Translations under genes and position numbers: made by a program
Part shown: piece after piece, positions 8,136 to 17,446 of the stretch
How positions within the stretch are numbered: the stretch's first letter is position 1
Layout of the letters: the number at the start of each line of letters is the position of its first letter
Notes under the pieces: model-generated
The model's input: only the letters and a program-made list of their open reading frames with translations
What the model was told of the DNA's origin: nothing
Database searches by the model: none
Source of the DNA: Variovorax sp. YR216
Lineage (GTDB): Bacteria; Pseudomonadota; Gammaproteobacteria; Burkholderiales; Burkholderiaceae_C
Assembly (NCBI RefSeq): GCF_900107745.1
Contig: NZ_FNRO01000011.1
Coordinates: forward strand, 62,001 to 126,000
Direction: 5' to 3'
DNA: 64,000 nt

Positions 8136-8777
8136 TTAGAGCGTCGCGGCCGACGCCAGCGGGTTCGGAGACGGCTCACCCACCTTCGTGAGCGTGTTCC
8201 GGTCGGTGTGGTGGAAGGGCTCGGCCTGGCCGCGGATCTGCAACACCGTGTCCTGCCGGTAGGTCCATGTGCCGTCGGCGTTGAACTCCACCTCGACGCG
8301 CCAGTCCGTGGTGGTGAAGGCGTGCTCGAGGAACGGGTTGGACACGATGCCGTTGGTCAGGCTGCCGCGCACGGCAGTGAGCTCGAAGCGATCCGCGTCC
8401 GCGGTCGCGTGACCGGTCGCCATCGCGATCTGGCCGCGAGGAATCGCGAGCGTGTGCAGCACCTGGCCGGTCGCGGGCTCCCAGAGCCAGTAGCCGACCT
8501 GGTCGTGATACATCTTGGTGAGTCCCGGCTTGTGGATGAAGGTGTGATAGCGCAGTCCGTAGAAGACCTGCGGGCCGTTGGTCTGCGGATCGATGGGCTG
8601 CAGCTCGTAGTGTTCGACGTAGACCTGCGTCTTCGGGCCTTGCGCCTTGGGCTTGACGTCGACGCCTTTCTCTCCGCGCCACAGCCCCGCCATGCGGCGC
8701 AGGGGCCCCAGGTTGGCGAGCGTGTTGCCGTCGAGGTCGGAGGGTTCGGTGTAGATGTCTTGAGGGAAGTCGGACAT
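8136..8777 (-). CDS. Nitrobindin/THAP4-like heme-binding beta-barrel domain protein
   Basis: 213 residues from ATG (MSDFPQDIYTEP); the longer upstream frame is low-complexity and unlike the family. The protein resembles the FABP-like nitrobindin (DUF1794) group, with an N-terminal region LGPLRRMAGLWRGEKG, a YHTFIHKPG and YHDQVGYWLWEP stretch and a C-terminal strand pattern. Family members bind heme with a distal-open ferric iron and react with NO or peroxynitrite. The canonical GxWxGxG motif is only partly kept (GLWRGEKG), so heme binding here is uncertain. The stop abuts the chemotaxis receptor's stop with no spacing. Confidence 0.7.
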   Translation of the reverse strand: MSDFPQDIYTEPSDLDGNTLANLGPLRRMAGLWRGEKGVDVKPKAQGPKTQVYVEHYELQPIDPQTNGPQVFYGLRYHTFIHKPGLTKMYHDQVGYWLWEPATGQVLHTLAIPRGQIAMATGHATADADRFELTAVRGSLTNGIVSNPFLEHAFTTTDWRVEVEFNADGTWTYRQDTVLQIRGQAEPFHHTDRNTLTKVGEPSPNPLASAATL

Positions 8778-8808
8778 GGCTGAGCGTGGGTGTTGTGGCC
8801 GGGCGATC

Positions 8809-9447
8809 CTACCGTGAGGGGCAGGGCGAGAACTCGCCGGTGGCGGGGTCGCGCAGGAACAGCAGTCCGGTCGCCACGCCGAAATAGGCACCGTGCAGCT
8901 CCAGCTTGCCCTGCTCGACCCGGGCGCGTATCGACGGGAACGTCATGAGATTGGCCAGGCTGTGCCCGACCACTGCCCATTCCAGCCGTTGGACATCGAT
9001 GGCGCGATCGCCCGTGCGCGGCAGGCTGTCGGCCACGGGGACGATCTGCGACACCCACTTGCCGACGAAATCGATCTTGGTCAGCGGTTCGACGTCGTCG
9101 AACACGGCGCGCACGCCGCCGCACGAAGCGTGGCCCAGCACCACGATGTGCTTGACGTCGAGCGCATTGACGGCGAACTCGATGGCCGCGCTGGTGCCGT
9201 GATAGGAAGAGGACTCTGCCTCGCGTTCGTACGGCGGCACCAGGTTGGCCACGTTGCGGATGACGAACATCTCGCCCGGCCCGGCGTCGAAGATGACCTC
9301 CGGCGAGACACGCGAATCGCAGCAGCCGATCAGCAGGATCTCGGGGCTCTGTCCGAGTTCGCCCAGTTGTTCGTAGCGGATGCGTTCGTTGTGGAAACGG
9401 CCGCTCAGGAACGCCTGGTAGCCATCGGAAAGTCGCTTGGGAAACAT
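8809..9447 (-). CDS. Beta-class carbonic anhydrase
   Basis: Zinc enzyme interconverting CO2 and bicarbonate, 212 residues. Ligands and catalytic residues are plain: C43-D44-S-R46 (CDSR) and H106/C109 in GHASCGG. The ATG at MFPKRLSDGY was chosen because the further upstream frame (MIDTRAALGHH) is not like the family and a GAGGTG sits about 9 nt before this ATG. The C-terminal part (TGLLFLRDPATGEFSP) is typical of proteobacterial Can-like enzymes. The gene is 31 nt upstream of the nitrobindin-like gene on the same strand and likely co-transcribed. The 237-nt gap to the divergent lipoprotein gene should hold promoters for both. Confidence 0.93.
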   Translation of the reverse strand: MFPKRLSDGYQAFLSGRFHNERIRYEQLGELGQSPEILLIGCCDSRVSPEVIFDAGPGEMFVIRNVANLVPPYEREAESSSYHGTSAAIEFAVNALDVKHIVVLGHASCGGVRAVFDDVEPLTKIDFVGKWVSQIVPVADSLPRTGDRAIDVQRLEWAVVGHSLANLMTFPSIRARVEQGKLELHGAYFGVATGLLFLRDPATGEFSPCPSR

Positions 9448-9684
9448 GAGAGGCACCTCGGTTCTGCCGCCATGGCGGTGTATTGGAAAAGCTGGGCGTC
9501 GAGGATGATGGCCGAGTGCGGCCCGGGTGTCGATCACAGCGCTGTCCCGCTCGATGCGGACGCCTGCCTTCAGGTTCTTCAGTTCGCGACCGATATGAAT
9601 CGACAGACGTGGCCATTGCCCGTCCGAGGCCGCCCGCCACCACGCGGCACGGCGACCTCCTCAACAAGCTCGGAAGGACGGAAA

Positions 9685-11055
9685 TTGAAGAACACTGGGA
9701 ACAGGAGCGTCGTCGCTCGGTTGGCGCTGGGCGCCCTGATGGTGGCCGCGATGACTGCGTGCGGCGGCGGTGGTGGCGGCTACTACGGCGTCGCGCCGGC
9801 CGCGAGCTCGCCCAGCGCCCCGGCCAGCAGCACCACGACTGTCACGGGCGTCGCCGCTGTCGGCTCGCCGATCAGCGGCGGGACCGTGGAACTGAAGTGC
9901 GCTTCGGGTGCAACGACGGCCGCGACCACCGACGCCGACGGCGTCTGGACCGCATCGCTCAAGAGCACGGACTATCCCTGCGTCGCTCGCGTCACGGGAT
10001 TGCAAGGCAACAGCAACTTCGCCTCGATGGTCAACTTCATCGCGGTACCTACCACGATCGTGCTTCACTCCGTGGTGACCGCACCGGGCACAGCCAACAT
10101 CACCCCGCTGACCGACCTGATCGTGGGCATCCTCAGCGGGCAGGATCCGGCCACCTGGTTCGCAAGCGCGACCAACGCGGCGCTGGGTGGCGTGATCACG
10201 TCGACCGCTGTGTCCAGCGCGCTGACCCAGTTCAAGGTGATTCTTGCCTCCCTTCCTGGCAAGCTTGCATTGCCCGACGGATTCGATCCCCTCACTTCGC
10301 AGTTCAGTGCCAAGCAGGGCGATGCCGGCGACGACCTGCTCGAGAGCTACCGTACCGCTCTGTCGGCAGCCGGCCTCAGCCAGACCGAGGCGGCAACGCG
10401 TGCTGCAGGCGGACAGACGCTGACGCTGGAAGCCTATGCGGCTACTGCCTTCACGACGCCGAATCTCACGACCATTCAAGTGGCTGCAGCCAAGACGGTG
10501 GCGGGCAACTACACGATGGTCATCCCCGACCCCAACCGGGGAACGATGTGGCTCTACGGCACCTACGATCAAGACGGCAACATGGGCAACCTGGTCGGGT
10601 TCCCTGGTTTCGTGACCTTCGACGCCAATCGCGTCGGCGAGCTGTGCACCTCGAGTGCCAGCGTTGTGCGCAGCCAGTACGTCTACGTCTCGGACGATCT
10701 GGTCCCGGTGACGGATCCGACCGAATTGCAGGGCCTGTACTTCGATGAATACGAGGACTGCGCTCGCACCGGCACCTCGCGATTCCTGGAAGACGGCTCG
10801 TTCGTGTTCACGCCCACCGGCGAAGCGAGCGACGCGCCCCAGGCAGGTATCGCGCAGGCCTTCACCGCAGCGGGACTTGAGCAACAAAAGGCCAACGGCA
10901 TCGCTGTCCTGCATGCCAAGGCGTTCAAGTACACGCTCGACGGCATCACCAAGTACGTGTACGTCCTCGTCAGTGCGAAGAAGGACTCCACCGCGACGGA
11001 AGTCAATGGAGACACCGACTACGTCCTGATGGGCGTGTCGTTCCTGCCACACTGA
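9685..11055 (+). CDS. Secreted lipoprotein of unknown function (TTG start)
   Basis: About 456 residues. I placed the start at TTG (9685), seven bases after GGAAGGA, because it yields a proper lipoprotein signal (basic KNTGNR, hydrophobic ARLALGALMVAAM, lipobox MTAC, then poly-Gly). The nearest in-frame ATG (9595) would put about 30 odd residues before it. After the Gly-rich linker comes an Ig-like/carboxypeptidase-regulatory-type stretch (VTGVAAVGSPISGGTVELKC, then DADGVW), then a helical region and a beta-rich C-terminus. Such proteins are common as surface or periplasmic lipoproteins in this family. No catalytic motif was seen. Confidence 0.75.
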   Translation: MKNTGNRSVVARLALGALMVAAMTACGGGGGGYYGVAPAASSPSAPASSTTTVTGVAAVGSPISGGTVELKCASGATTAATTDADGVWTASLKSTDYPCVARVTGLQGNSNFASMVNFIAVPTTIVLHSVVTAPGTANITPLTDLIVGILSGQDPATWFASATNAALGGVITSTAVSSALTQFKVILASLPGKLALPDGFDPLTSQFSAKQGDAGDDLLESYRTALSAAGLSQTEAATRAAGGQTLTLEAYAATAFTTPNLTTIQVAAAKTVAGNYTMVIPDPNRGTMWLYGTYDQDGNMGNLVGFPGFVTFDANRVGELCTSSASVVRSQYVYVSDDLVPVTDPTELQGLYFDEYEDCARTGTSRFLEDGSFVFTPTGEASDAPQAGIAQAFTAAGLEQQKANGIAVLHAKAFKYTLDGITKYVYVLVSAKKDSTATEVNGDTDYVLMGVSFLPH

Positions 11056-11075
11056 TAGCCGACATCGACGCCGCG

Positions 11076-11112
11076 CTGCGCTGCCGGATCCCGAAGGGGT
11101 TCGGCAGCGCAG
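11076..11112 (+). terminator. Hairpin after the lipoprotein gene, probable terminator
   Basis: Perfect 11-bp arms CTGCGCTGCCG and CGGCAGCGCAG are separated by about 15 bases, 21 nt after the stop. A G+C-rich stem is followed by GCGCGTTTGCG with only a short T-run, so termination would not be strictly of the classic type. Confidence 0.5.
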
Positions 11113-11157
11113 GCGCGTTTGCGATACTCCGTCGTCCCAACCTCAACAGATCGCCCA

Positions 11158-11979
11158 ATGATCCACCGTCGCAAGCGCAGCGCCCTTTTCATTCTTTCGG
11201 GGGCGACGCTCGCCGCCGCGATCACTGCGCAGGATGCGCGAGCCCAGGCGCGGCTGGAGCAGGCGAGCGATGAGACCTGGCGCTTTTCGGCGGGGCTCGG
11301 CGTCTTCGATCGCCCCCGGTATCCCGGCAGCGGCGACAGCCAGGTTGTGGCGGTACCGCTCGTCACCGCCAACTACGGACGCTATTTCATCGGGGGCACG
11401 CCGGGAGCGGGCTTTCCGTTCGGCGTCGGCTTCAACCTCATTCAGGACGACACCTGGCGCTTCGGCGTGGCCCTGGGGGGAGAACTGACCAAGCCGCGGA
11501 AGGCGTCCGATGCGCCGCTCCTCCATGGCTGGGGCGATATTCCCGAGACAGCGCTTGGAAGCGTGTTCGCCACCTACTCGCTTGACTGGCTGACCGTCCG
11601 AGGCTTTCTGGTTTCCGACCTGGGCAGCAACGGCCAAGGTACGCGCATCGCCTTCGATGTCGAGGGCAAGTACATGGTCAACGAAAGACTGTTGCTGACC
11701 GCAGGACCCGGCATCACCTGGGCCAACGGCAGCTATACCCAGACCTTCTATGGAATCACCGCCGCACAAAGCCTGATTGCCGGAGTGCCCCCGTACCGGG
11801 CCGGAGCCGGTCTCAATACGGTGCGCTTTTCGATCGGCGCCCAGTATCAGTTGACCGAGCAGTGGGGCATTGGGGCGAGCATCATCACCGCCTGGCTGCA
11901 AGGCGACGCCAAGCGCAGTCCGATCACGGAAGACAAGACGCAGAACACCTATGGTGTCTTCGCTTCGTATCGGTTCTGA
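11158..11979 (+). CDS. MipA/OmpV family outer-membrane protein
   Basis: 273 residues from ATG MIHRRKRSAL. The signal peptide ends around ARAQA. The mature protein has alternating beta-strand patterns, the family's early motif (FSAGLGVFDRPRYPGSGDSQVVAVPLV) with the YPGS signature, GGxGxGFPFGVGFNL-like turns and a C-terminal strand closing with YGVFASYRF, whose last Phe is typical of barrel proteins. MipA scaffolds murein enzymes in E. coli while OmpV homologues act as porins or adhesins, so no specific role can be assigned. Transcribed alone, after a hairpin. Confidence 0.88.
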   Translation: MIHRRKRSALFILSGATLAAAITAQDARAQARLEQASDETWRFSAGLGVFDRPRYPGSGDSQVVAVPLVTANYGRYFIGGTPGAGFPFGVGFNLIQDDTWRFGVALGGELTKPRKASDAPLLHGWGDIPETALGSVFATYSLDWLTVRGFLVSDLGSNGQGTRIAFDVEGKYMVNERLLLTAGPGITWANGSYTQTFYGITAAQSLIAGVPPYRAGAGLNTVRFSIGAQYQLTEQWGIGASIITAWLQGDAKRSPITEDKTQNTYGVFASYRF

Positions 11980-12021
11980 CGAACGAGCGGGCAGTAGCGG
12001 GCGCACGGAGCGTCGTGGCCA

Positions 12022-13104
12022 TCACATCCGCAGCGCCCGCACGTAGCCTGTCAGCTCCAGATACCCCCGCCCGACGGTCCGCCCCTGCGCATCGCGCAGA
12101 TCGCTCAGACCCTCCCAGTACACCGCCCCGGTCGACCCGCTGCTGTCCAGCTCCTGGTCGTCCAGCAGCGGATGCACGCTGAACGTACCCACCGGCGTCT
12201 GGATGCGCAGCCGCACCGGATAGTCCGCCCGCGTGCGCGGACTCACCCATCGCCCTTCGGGGGTGAACTGCATTTCCTCCGGACTGAACACACGCATGCG
12301 TCCATCCGCGCTGCGCATCGAACCACCGGCCCAAAGCGTCGAGCCATCGCGATGCCGGATGCGGAAGGCCATCAGTGCGCTGCCGTCGAAGAGGTTCATC
12401 CCGATCCAGTCCCAGCCCGACGCCTCGGGATGCAGGTAGGCATCGCTCCATTCGTGGTCGAGCCACGCGGTGCCTTGCACGTCGAAGCCGCGGCCTTGCA
12501 GGATGAGTCGACCCTCGGTGGCGAGTTGCGGCTCGCTGTAGTAGTAGCTCGACTGTTCGGCATCCGGCCCTTTGCGCGAAAGACCCGCGCTGCCTTGCAG
12601 CATCACCGCCTGCGTGGGCCTGAAGCGCAGATCGAGCGCGAAGCCTTCGGCCGGCAGTTGCGCGACGTAGTGCTTGTCATCGCGCTTGAGCGTCCAGTTG
12701 CGCAGGCGCACGTCGGTGTCTCCTTCCGAGGCCGACGCCACGCCAAAGCCCGCGCGCGCGATGCGCTGGTCGTGCCAGAGCTTGCGGCCTTCGAGATCGG
12801 TGATGGCCGCATGCGCAAAGATCAACTGGCGCGCGGCGAATTCCGATCGCATGTCCTGCGTTTCGGCGATGCGTGACCGGAAGAAGGTGAGCTGGAATCC
12901 GAACTCTCGCGCACCGGAGCGCGCATGGCCGGTGATGTACCACCACTCGGTGTTGAGATCGGGATGGCTGCCGAAGTCGCGCGGAAAGCGCATCTCGCGC
13001 GGCGGGAGCGCCCACGCGGCCATGGGTGCGGCGAGCGCGCAGAGCACCAGCGAGCGCCGCGACAGGCGCGGGAATGAGGGGGCATGCATGCGAACGAGGG
13101 TCAT
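12022..13104 (-). CDS. Lipocalin-like (AttH/CrtC-fold) secreted hydrolase-like protein
   Basis: 360 residues. The N-terminus has twin arginine-like basic residues and a hydrophobic stretch (SRRSLVLCALAAPMAAWA) consistent with export. The mature part starts with PxDFGSHPDLNTEWWYITGH, the hallmark of the AttH/lipocalin-like family (once DUF2006), followed by GFQLTFFRSR, SYYYSEPQL and a TAWLDHEWSD motif. The family includes carotenoid 1,2-hydratase folds but most bacterial members have no proven activity. It starts 7 nt after the FtsX-like permease gene, so the pair is coupled; such proteins often accompany this type of ABC exporter. An internal ATG five codons later is an alternative start. Confidence 0.85.
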   Translation of the reverse strand: MTLVRMHAPSFPRLSRRSLVLCALAAPMAAWALPPREMRFPRDFGSHPDLNTEWWYITGHARSGAREFGFQLTFFRSRIAETQDMRSEFAARQLIFAHAAITDLEGRKLWHDQRIARAGFGVASASEGDTDVRLRNWTLKRDDKHYVAQLPAEGFALDLRFRPTQAVMLQGSAGLSRKGPDAEQSSYYYSEPQLATEGRLILQGRGFDVQGTAWLDHEWSDAYLHPEASGWDWIGMNLFDGSALMAFRIRHRDGSTLWAGGSMRSADGRMRVFSPEEMQFTPEGRWVSPRTRADYPVRLRIQTPVGTFSVHPLLDDQELDSSGSTGAVYWEGLSDLRDAQGRTVGRGYLELTGYVRALRM

Positions 13105-13111
13105 CGGTCGC

Positions 13112-15676
13112 TCACCAGTCTTCCTTGACGGCCATCACCGCGTCATGGCCGGCTGCGGCACGACCTGCAAGCCATGCGGTGAGCGTGCCGGCCGCAAGCA
13201 CCGCAGCGCACAGCGCGAAGAGCCGCAGCCACGGCACCAGCAGGTCCATCGTCCAGTGGAAGCTCTGCGGATTCACGACGTGCACCAGCACCACCGACAC
13301 CGCGAGCCCGAGCACCAGGCCGGCGATCGCGCCGATGGCGGTCCACGCCGCGCCTTCGCCCGCGACGATCGCGAGCACCTGCCTTCGCGTGAAGCCGAGG
13401 TGCGCCAGGAGCCCGAACTCCTTGCGCCGCGCGAGCACCTGCGCGCTGAAGCTGGCCGCGATGCCGAACAGGCCGATGCCGATCGCCACCGCCTGAAGCC
13501 AGTAGGTGACCGCGAAGCTGCGGTCGAAGATACGCAGCGAAGTGGCGCGGATCTGGCCGACCGAGGCGATCTCGACCGGCTCGGCCGGGCCGAGTTCTTG
13601 CGCCGCGACGTCGCGCACCGCCTGCGTCACCTTCGACGCATCCGCACCGGGCGCGAGCCACAGCGCCACGTCGCTGACGCTGCGGTCGCCGGTCAGGCGC
13701 TCAAAGTCGCGGGCATCGATCGTGATGGCGCCGAACTGCCGCACGTAGTCGCGCCACACACCGGAGACGAAGAAGACGGGCGGCGTGGCGGATGAAGCGG
13801 CGGCGAACGCGCGCGAGAGCGGCTCGAACTCCGCGCCGGGCCGCGCACCGTAGAGCTCGACCATCGCCTCGCTCACGTAGACGCCGATCTGGCCCTCAGG
13901 CGCTGGCAGCGCCGCGCCGAGCAGCGGCAGCGAGCGGTCGGCGCCATCGTCGAGGCTGCGCGCGATCAGCGTGACCGCGGGCCGCGACGGGTCGAGCAGC
14001 AATGCGCGCGTGCGCAGGGTGCCGGTGCGCGCCACACCGGGAATCTGCGCGAGCGCCTGCACCGTTGCCGGCGCGAACGAGGCCTGCTCGCTGGTGGAAC
14101 TGCCGCCGCTCGAACTGCGGACATAGAGATCGGCCGGCAGCACCACATCGAGCCAGCGCGTGACCGAATCGCGGAAGCTCGCGACCATCACCGTGAGCGC
14201 GACCGCGAGGCTCAGGCTCGCCACCACGCCGCTGACCGCGACCGCCGCCGTGCCACGCATGCGCCGCGCCCGTTCGATCGCGAGCAGCGGCAGCACGCGC
14301 TGCGAGAAGAGCGGCGCGATGCGGTCGTAGAGCAACGCGATGAGCCACGGCAGCGCAGCGATGCCGCCGACCAGCAGGAAGCCGACCGAGAGATAGGCGG
14401 CGATCGGAATGCCGAACACCGCCGGCGCCGTCGCGAGTGCCATGCCGGCGGCGATCAGCAGCAAGGCGACCCGGTGCGCGCCGCGCTGCGCATGCGTCGT
14501 GCCGAGGCCCTTCAGCGTCTGCGCCTCCGGCAGCGCCTGCGCCGCGCGCGCCGGCCACCAGCCGCCCACCAGCGCCGCAAGCACGCCGAGCGCGCCGTAG
14601 AGCAGGGCGGCGCCCCAGCTCCAGCGCAGCGTGGGCGCGACGCCTTCGAAATAGCCGCCGCCGAGATCGCCGCCGAGCACCTTGAGCGCAAACGCAGCGA
14701 GTGCGGTGCCGAGCGCGATGCCGGCCGCGCTGCCGATCAGGCCCAGCACCAGCGATTCGGCCAGCACCAGTTTCAGCCGCTCGCGCGGCGTGAGCCCCAG
14801 CACGCCGAGCAGCGCGAACTGCTGTGCGCGCTTCGCCACGCTGAGCGCCAGGACCGAGAAGACCAGAAATGCGCCGGTGAACAGCGCCACGAGGGCGAGC
14901 ACCGTGAGGTTGACGCGATAGGCACGCGAGAGATTGCTCACGCGCTCGGCTGCGTCGCCGGGCTCCGCGATCTGGATGCCTTGCGGCCACCCGGGCGATT
15001 CGCGCAAGGTGCGCATGAAGGTGGCGCGGTCAGTGCCTGGCGCCATCCGGAGATCGATGCGCGTGAGCTGACCGCCGCGATCGAAGAGATCCTGCGCCGC
15101 GCCAATGTCCATCACCGCGAGCGCCGCGCCGCCGGCCGCCACCTGGCCGGCGACCTTCACGGTTTGCCATCGGCCCCCGACACGCAACTGCAACGTCGCG
15201 GCCGTCTCGCCGAGTGCGTTGCGCGCCGCGGCGTTGAGGAACACATGGCCCGGCCGGAGCAGCGAAAGACGCTCGCTCCCTTCCGCCGGCCTCGGCATCA
15301 ATGCGGGCGCGATCGACGGCAGCACCAGCGGGTCGATGCCCACCGCGCGGATCGGGATCTGCCGCCCGTCCGCCAGGGCGACGGTCGGCACTTCGACCAC
15401 GGGGCTCGCCAGCGACACCATCGGATGCGTCGCCACTTTCGCGAAGACGGCTTCGTCGAAGCCGCCCTGCACGGCGCGCAATTCCAGATCGGGCTGGCCG
15501 TTGACCGACCGCACCGCGCTCGAGAACTCGTCGAGCGCCGACGCGTTGATGAGCTGGACCGAAAAGGCCAGCGCCACGCCGAGCATCACCGCGACGATCG
15601 CGGCCGCATTGCGCCACGGGTGGTGGCGCAGTTCCTGCAAGGAGAAGGTGGAGAGCAGCGCCCACATGCGAAGCAT
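13112..15676 (-). CDS. FtsX-like ABC transporter permease (YbbP type)
   Basis: 854 residues. Layout: an N-terminal transmembrane helix (about 20-40) followed by a large periplasmic domain (about 45-270), a cluster of helices (about 275-450), a second periplasmic domain (about 490-700) and three or four C-terminal helices with the FtsX signature (FGLLAHLGFTRRQVLAIVAGEGA). This duplicated FtsX layout is that of YbbP/MacB-superfamily permeases, which are mechanotransmitters or lipoprotein/lipid extractors and not simple channels. It needs a LolD-like ATPase. None is adjacent, but one lies at 19902-20555 on the same strand. The lipocalin-like gene follows after 7 nt. Confidence 0.88.
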   Translation of the reverse strand: MLRMWALLSTFSLQELRHHPWRNAAAIVAVMLGVALAFSVQLINASALDEFSSAVRSVNGQPDLELRAVQGGFDEAVFAKVATHPMVSLASPVVEVPTVALADGRQIPIRAVGIDPLVLPSIAPALMPRPAEGSERLSLLRPGHVFLNAAARNALGETAATLQLRVGGRWQTVKVAGQVAAGGAALAVMDIGAAQDLFDRGGQLTRIDLRMAPGTDRATFMRTLRESPGWPQGIQIAEPGDAAERVSNLSRAYRVNLTVLALVALFTGAFLVFSVLALSVAKRAQQFALLGVLGLTPRERLKLVLAESLVLGLIGSAAGIALGTALAAFALKVLGGDLGGGYFEGVAPTLRWSWGAALLYGALGVLAALVGGWWPARAAQALPEAQTLKGLGTTHAQRGAHRVALLLIAAGMALATAPAVFGIPIAAYLSVGFLLVGGIAALPWLIALLYDRIAPLFSQRVLPLLAIERARRMRGTAAVAVSGVVASLSLAVALTVMVASFRDSVTRWLDVVLPADLYVRSSSGGSSTSEQASFAPATVQALAQIPGVARTGTLRTRALLLDPSRPAVTLIARSLDDGADRSLPLLGAALPAPEGQIGVYVSEAMVELYGARPGAEFEPLSRAFAAASSATPPVFFVSGVWRDYVRQFGAITIDARDFERLTGDRSVSDVALWLAPGADASKVTQAVRDVAAQELGPAEPVEIASVGQIRATSLRIFDRSFAVTYWLQAVAIGIGLFGIAASFSAQVLARRKEFGLLAHLGFTRRQVLAIVAGEGAAWTAIGAIAGLVLGLAVSVVLVHVVNPQSFHWTMDLLVPWLRLFALCAAVLAAGTLTAWLAGRAAAGHDAVMAVKEDW

Positions 15677-15840
15677 TCTGCCGCGGTAGCGGATGGTTGT
15701 TCGGATGCGACAAAAGTCACGCAGTTCGTGTTCGCACCGGGCGTTTACTGCTTTTGCCGTATTGCGCAGCGCCGGGCCTCGGGCCTATCTTTCGACGAAG
15801 GTCAAACTCTTTCAACTCAACCACTTACGGCGGACATTTC

Positions 15841-16185
15841 ATGTTGGCTTGTGTGCTTGTTCTGGTCGCTGCATTTGCACTTCGGGAGCTCTATCTGGAG
15901 CACTGGTTGGGCAGGTCGATCTGTATCAGGAGGCAACGCAAGGGGTTGACGACCGTGGAGGTCCGCCGCCGGGTCGCCATGGAGCGGCTGCCGAGCAGTG
16001 TGTCCGACTACCCGGTGCCGCGCGAGGAGCGGATCCTCGTCAAGCGCCTGGCCGGGGTGGTGCTCTGGCATCGCGAGGTCAGCGTGGGGCTGCCGCTCAG
16101 TGCCTGCGACCATCTCCAGGACGTGACGGCCCAGGAATTCGATCGCGCGTTCCCGTCCTGGCTCCGGCTCAAGGGCGCGAACTGA
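15841..16185 (+). CDS. Hypothetical membrane-anchored protein
   Basis: 114 residues from the ATG at MLACVLVLVA. The first 17 residues form one hydrophobic helix, followed by a basic, mostly soluble domain (GRSICIRRQRKG, then VPREERILVKRLAGVVLWHREV). No family was recognised. It could be read from further upstream (MFGCDKSHAV) but that extension lacks a good start context. It sits alone on the plus strand between the FtsX-like gene and the ECF sigma gene and converges with the latter, 7 nt apart. Confidence 0.55.
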   Translation: MLACVLVLVAAFALRELYLEHWLGRSICIRRQRKGLTTVEVRRRVAMERLPSSVSDYPVPREERILVKRLAGVVLWHREVSVGLPLSACDHLQDVTAQEFDRAFPSWLRLKGAN

Positions 16186-16192
16186 CCGCGGT

Positions 16193-17446
16193 TCACAAGC
16201 GGCTGGCCGCTGCCATCAGATAGGCCCGGATGGCCGGGCTCGTGCTGAGGCCGGCTGCACGCGCATAGGCCTCGCGCGCCTCGGCTGCCTTCCCCGTCTC
16301 TCCCAGCAAATAAGCGCGTGCGGCCCAGTAGGGCTGGTAGTTCGCAATCTGCGCCGGTGTCGTGGCATCGAGCGCGCGCAATCCTTCGGCCGGACCGGCG
16401 GCATTCGCCAGCGCGCAGGCACGGCTCACCTGTGCGCCGAGGCCCGGGCGCAAGGCAAGGAGGCCGTCGTACAGCGCCACGAGCGCATCGGCCGGCACCT
16501 CGGCGCCAAGGCGCCGCGCGCAGTGGGCCGACTGGATCGCAGCCTCCATCTGGTAGGCGCCCGGCCGGTCCAGGGCCGCGGCGGTGCGCAGCGCCTGCTC
16601 GGCCTGCGCGCGAAGGGCATGGTCCCAGCGCGCGATGTCCTGTTCGTCGAGCGGCACGTAGTCGCCTGCGTCGCTGCGGCGGGCGGCGGCGCGGCTTTCG
16701 CAAAAGAGCATCAGGGCGAGAAGCCCCCAGGGCTCTGGCTCGCGGGGCATGAGTTGGCACAGGATGCGGCCCAGCTCGATGGCTTCGGCCGTGAGGCCGC
16801 GCTGCTTGGCATCCGCGCCGTCGACGTCGTCCCACCCCGTGCCGTAGGCGGCATAGATGCCGTCCTGCACGTCCTGCAGGCGCTGCGGCAAATCCTGCGC
16901 GCGCGGAAATTCGAATGGAATGCCTGCAGCCCGGATGCGCGCCTTCGCGCGCACCAGCCGCTGCCCGAGCGTCGCCGGCGCGGTGAGGAAGGCGCCGGCC
17001 ATGCGCGTCGCGTCGAGGCCGAGCACCGTCTGCAGCATCAGCGGCGCGCGGGCCGCCTCGTCGATCGCCGGATGCGCGCACACGAAGAGCAGGCGCAGTC
17101 GGTCGTCCGGCACCGCTTCCGCGCCCTCCGTGTCCGCTGCGACTTCATCGGCCAGCAGGAGCAGGGTCTGCGCCGCGTCGTCCTGCACCCGGCTGTGCCG
17201 CCACGCATCGAGCGTGCGATGGCGCGCGACGCTGAGCAGCCAGGCCTCGGGCCGGTCCGGCACGCCCTCGGCCGGCCAGCGTTCGAGCGCGCGCGCGAAG
17301 GCGTCGGCGAGCGCGTCTTCCGACGCCGCGATGTCCCGCGTGCGCGCCGAAAGAATCGCGACAAGACGGCCGTACGACTGGCGTGCGGCCCGCTCCGCCG
17401 CGTTTTCGGCAGCCGTCCGTGCCTCGCGCTGCGCGGCCTGCGTCAC
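16193..17446 (-). CDS. ECF42-type RNA polymerase sigma factor with TPR-like C-terminal extension
   Basis: 417 residues. The start is GTG at 17446: it overlaps the stop of the DGPF gene in a GTGA arrangement, which argues for coupled translation. Sigma region 2 lies at about residues 15-85 (RDIAASEDALADAFARALERWP) and region 4 at about 110-165. The remaining 240 residues are a helical, TPR-like extension with the conserved YAAYGTGWDD and LTAEAIELGRILCQLMP stretches. ECF42 sigma factors carry exactly this extension and are encoded beside DGPF/YciI proteins; reported members lack an anti-sigma factor and need the extension for activity. Here too there is no anti-sigma gene. A matching promoter motif lies upstream of the pair. 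Confidence 0.9.
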   Translation of the reverse strand: MTQAAQREARTAAENAAERAARQSYGRLVAILSARTRDIAASEDALADAFARALERWPAEGVPDRPEAWLLSVARHRTLDAWRHSRVQDDAAQTLLLLADEVAADTEGAEAVPDDRLRLLFVCAHPAIDEAARAPLMLQTVLGLDATRMAGAFLTAPATLGQRLVRAKARIRAAGIPFEFPRAQDLPQRLQDVQDGIYAAYGTGWDDVDGADAKQRGLTAEAIELGRILCQLMPREPEPWGLLALMLFCESRAAARRSDAGDYVPLDEQDIARWDHALRAQAEQALRTAAALDRPGAYQMEAAIQSAHCARRLGAEVPADALVALYDGLLALRPGLGAQVSRACALANAAGPAEGLRALDATTPAQIANYQPYWAARAYLLGETGKAAEAREAYARAAGLSTSPAIRAYLMAAASRL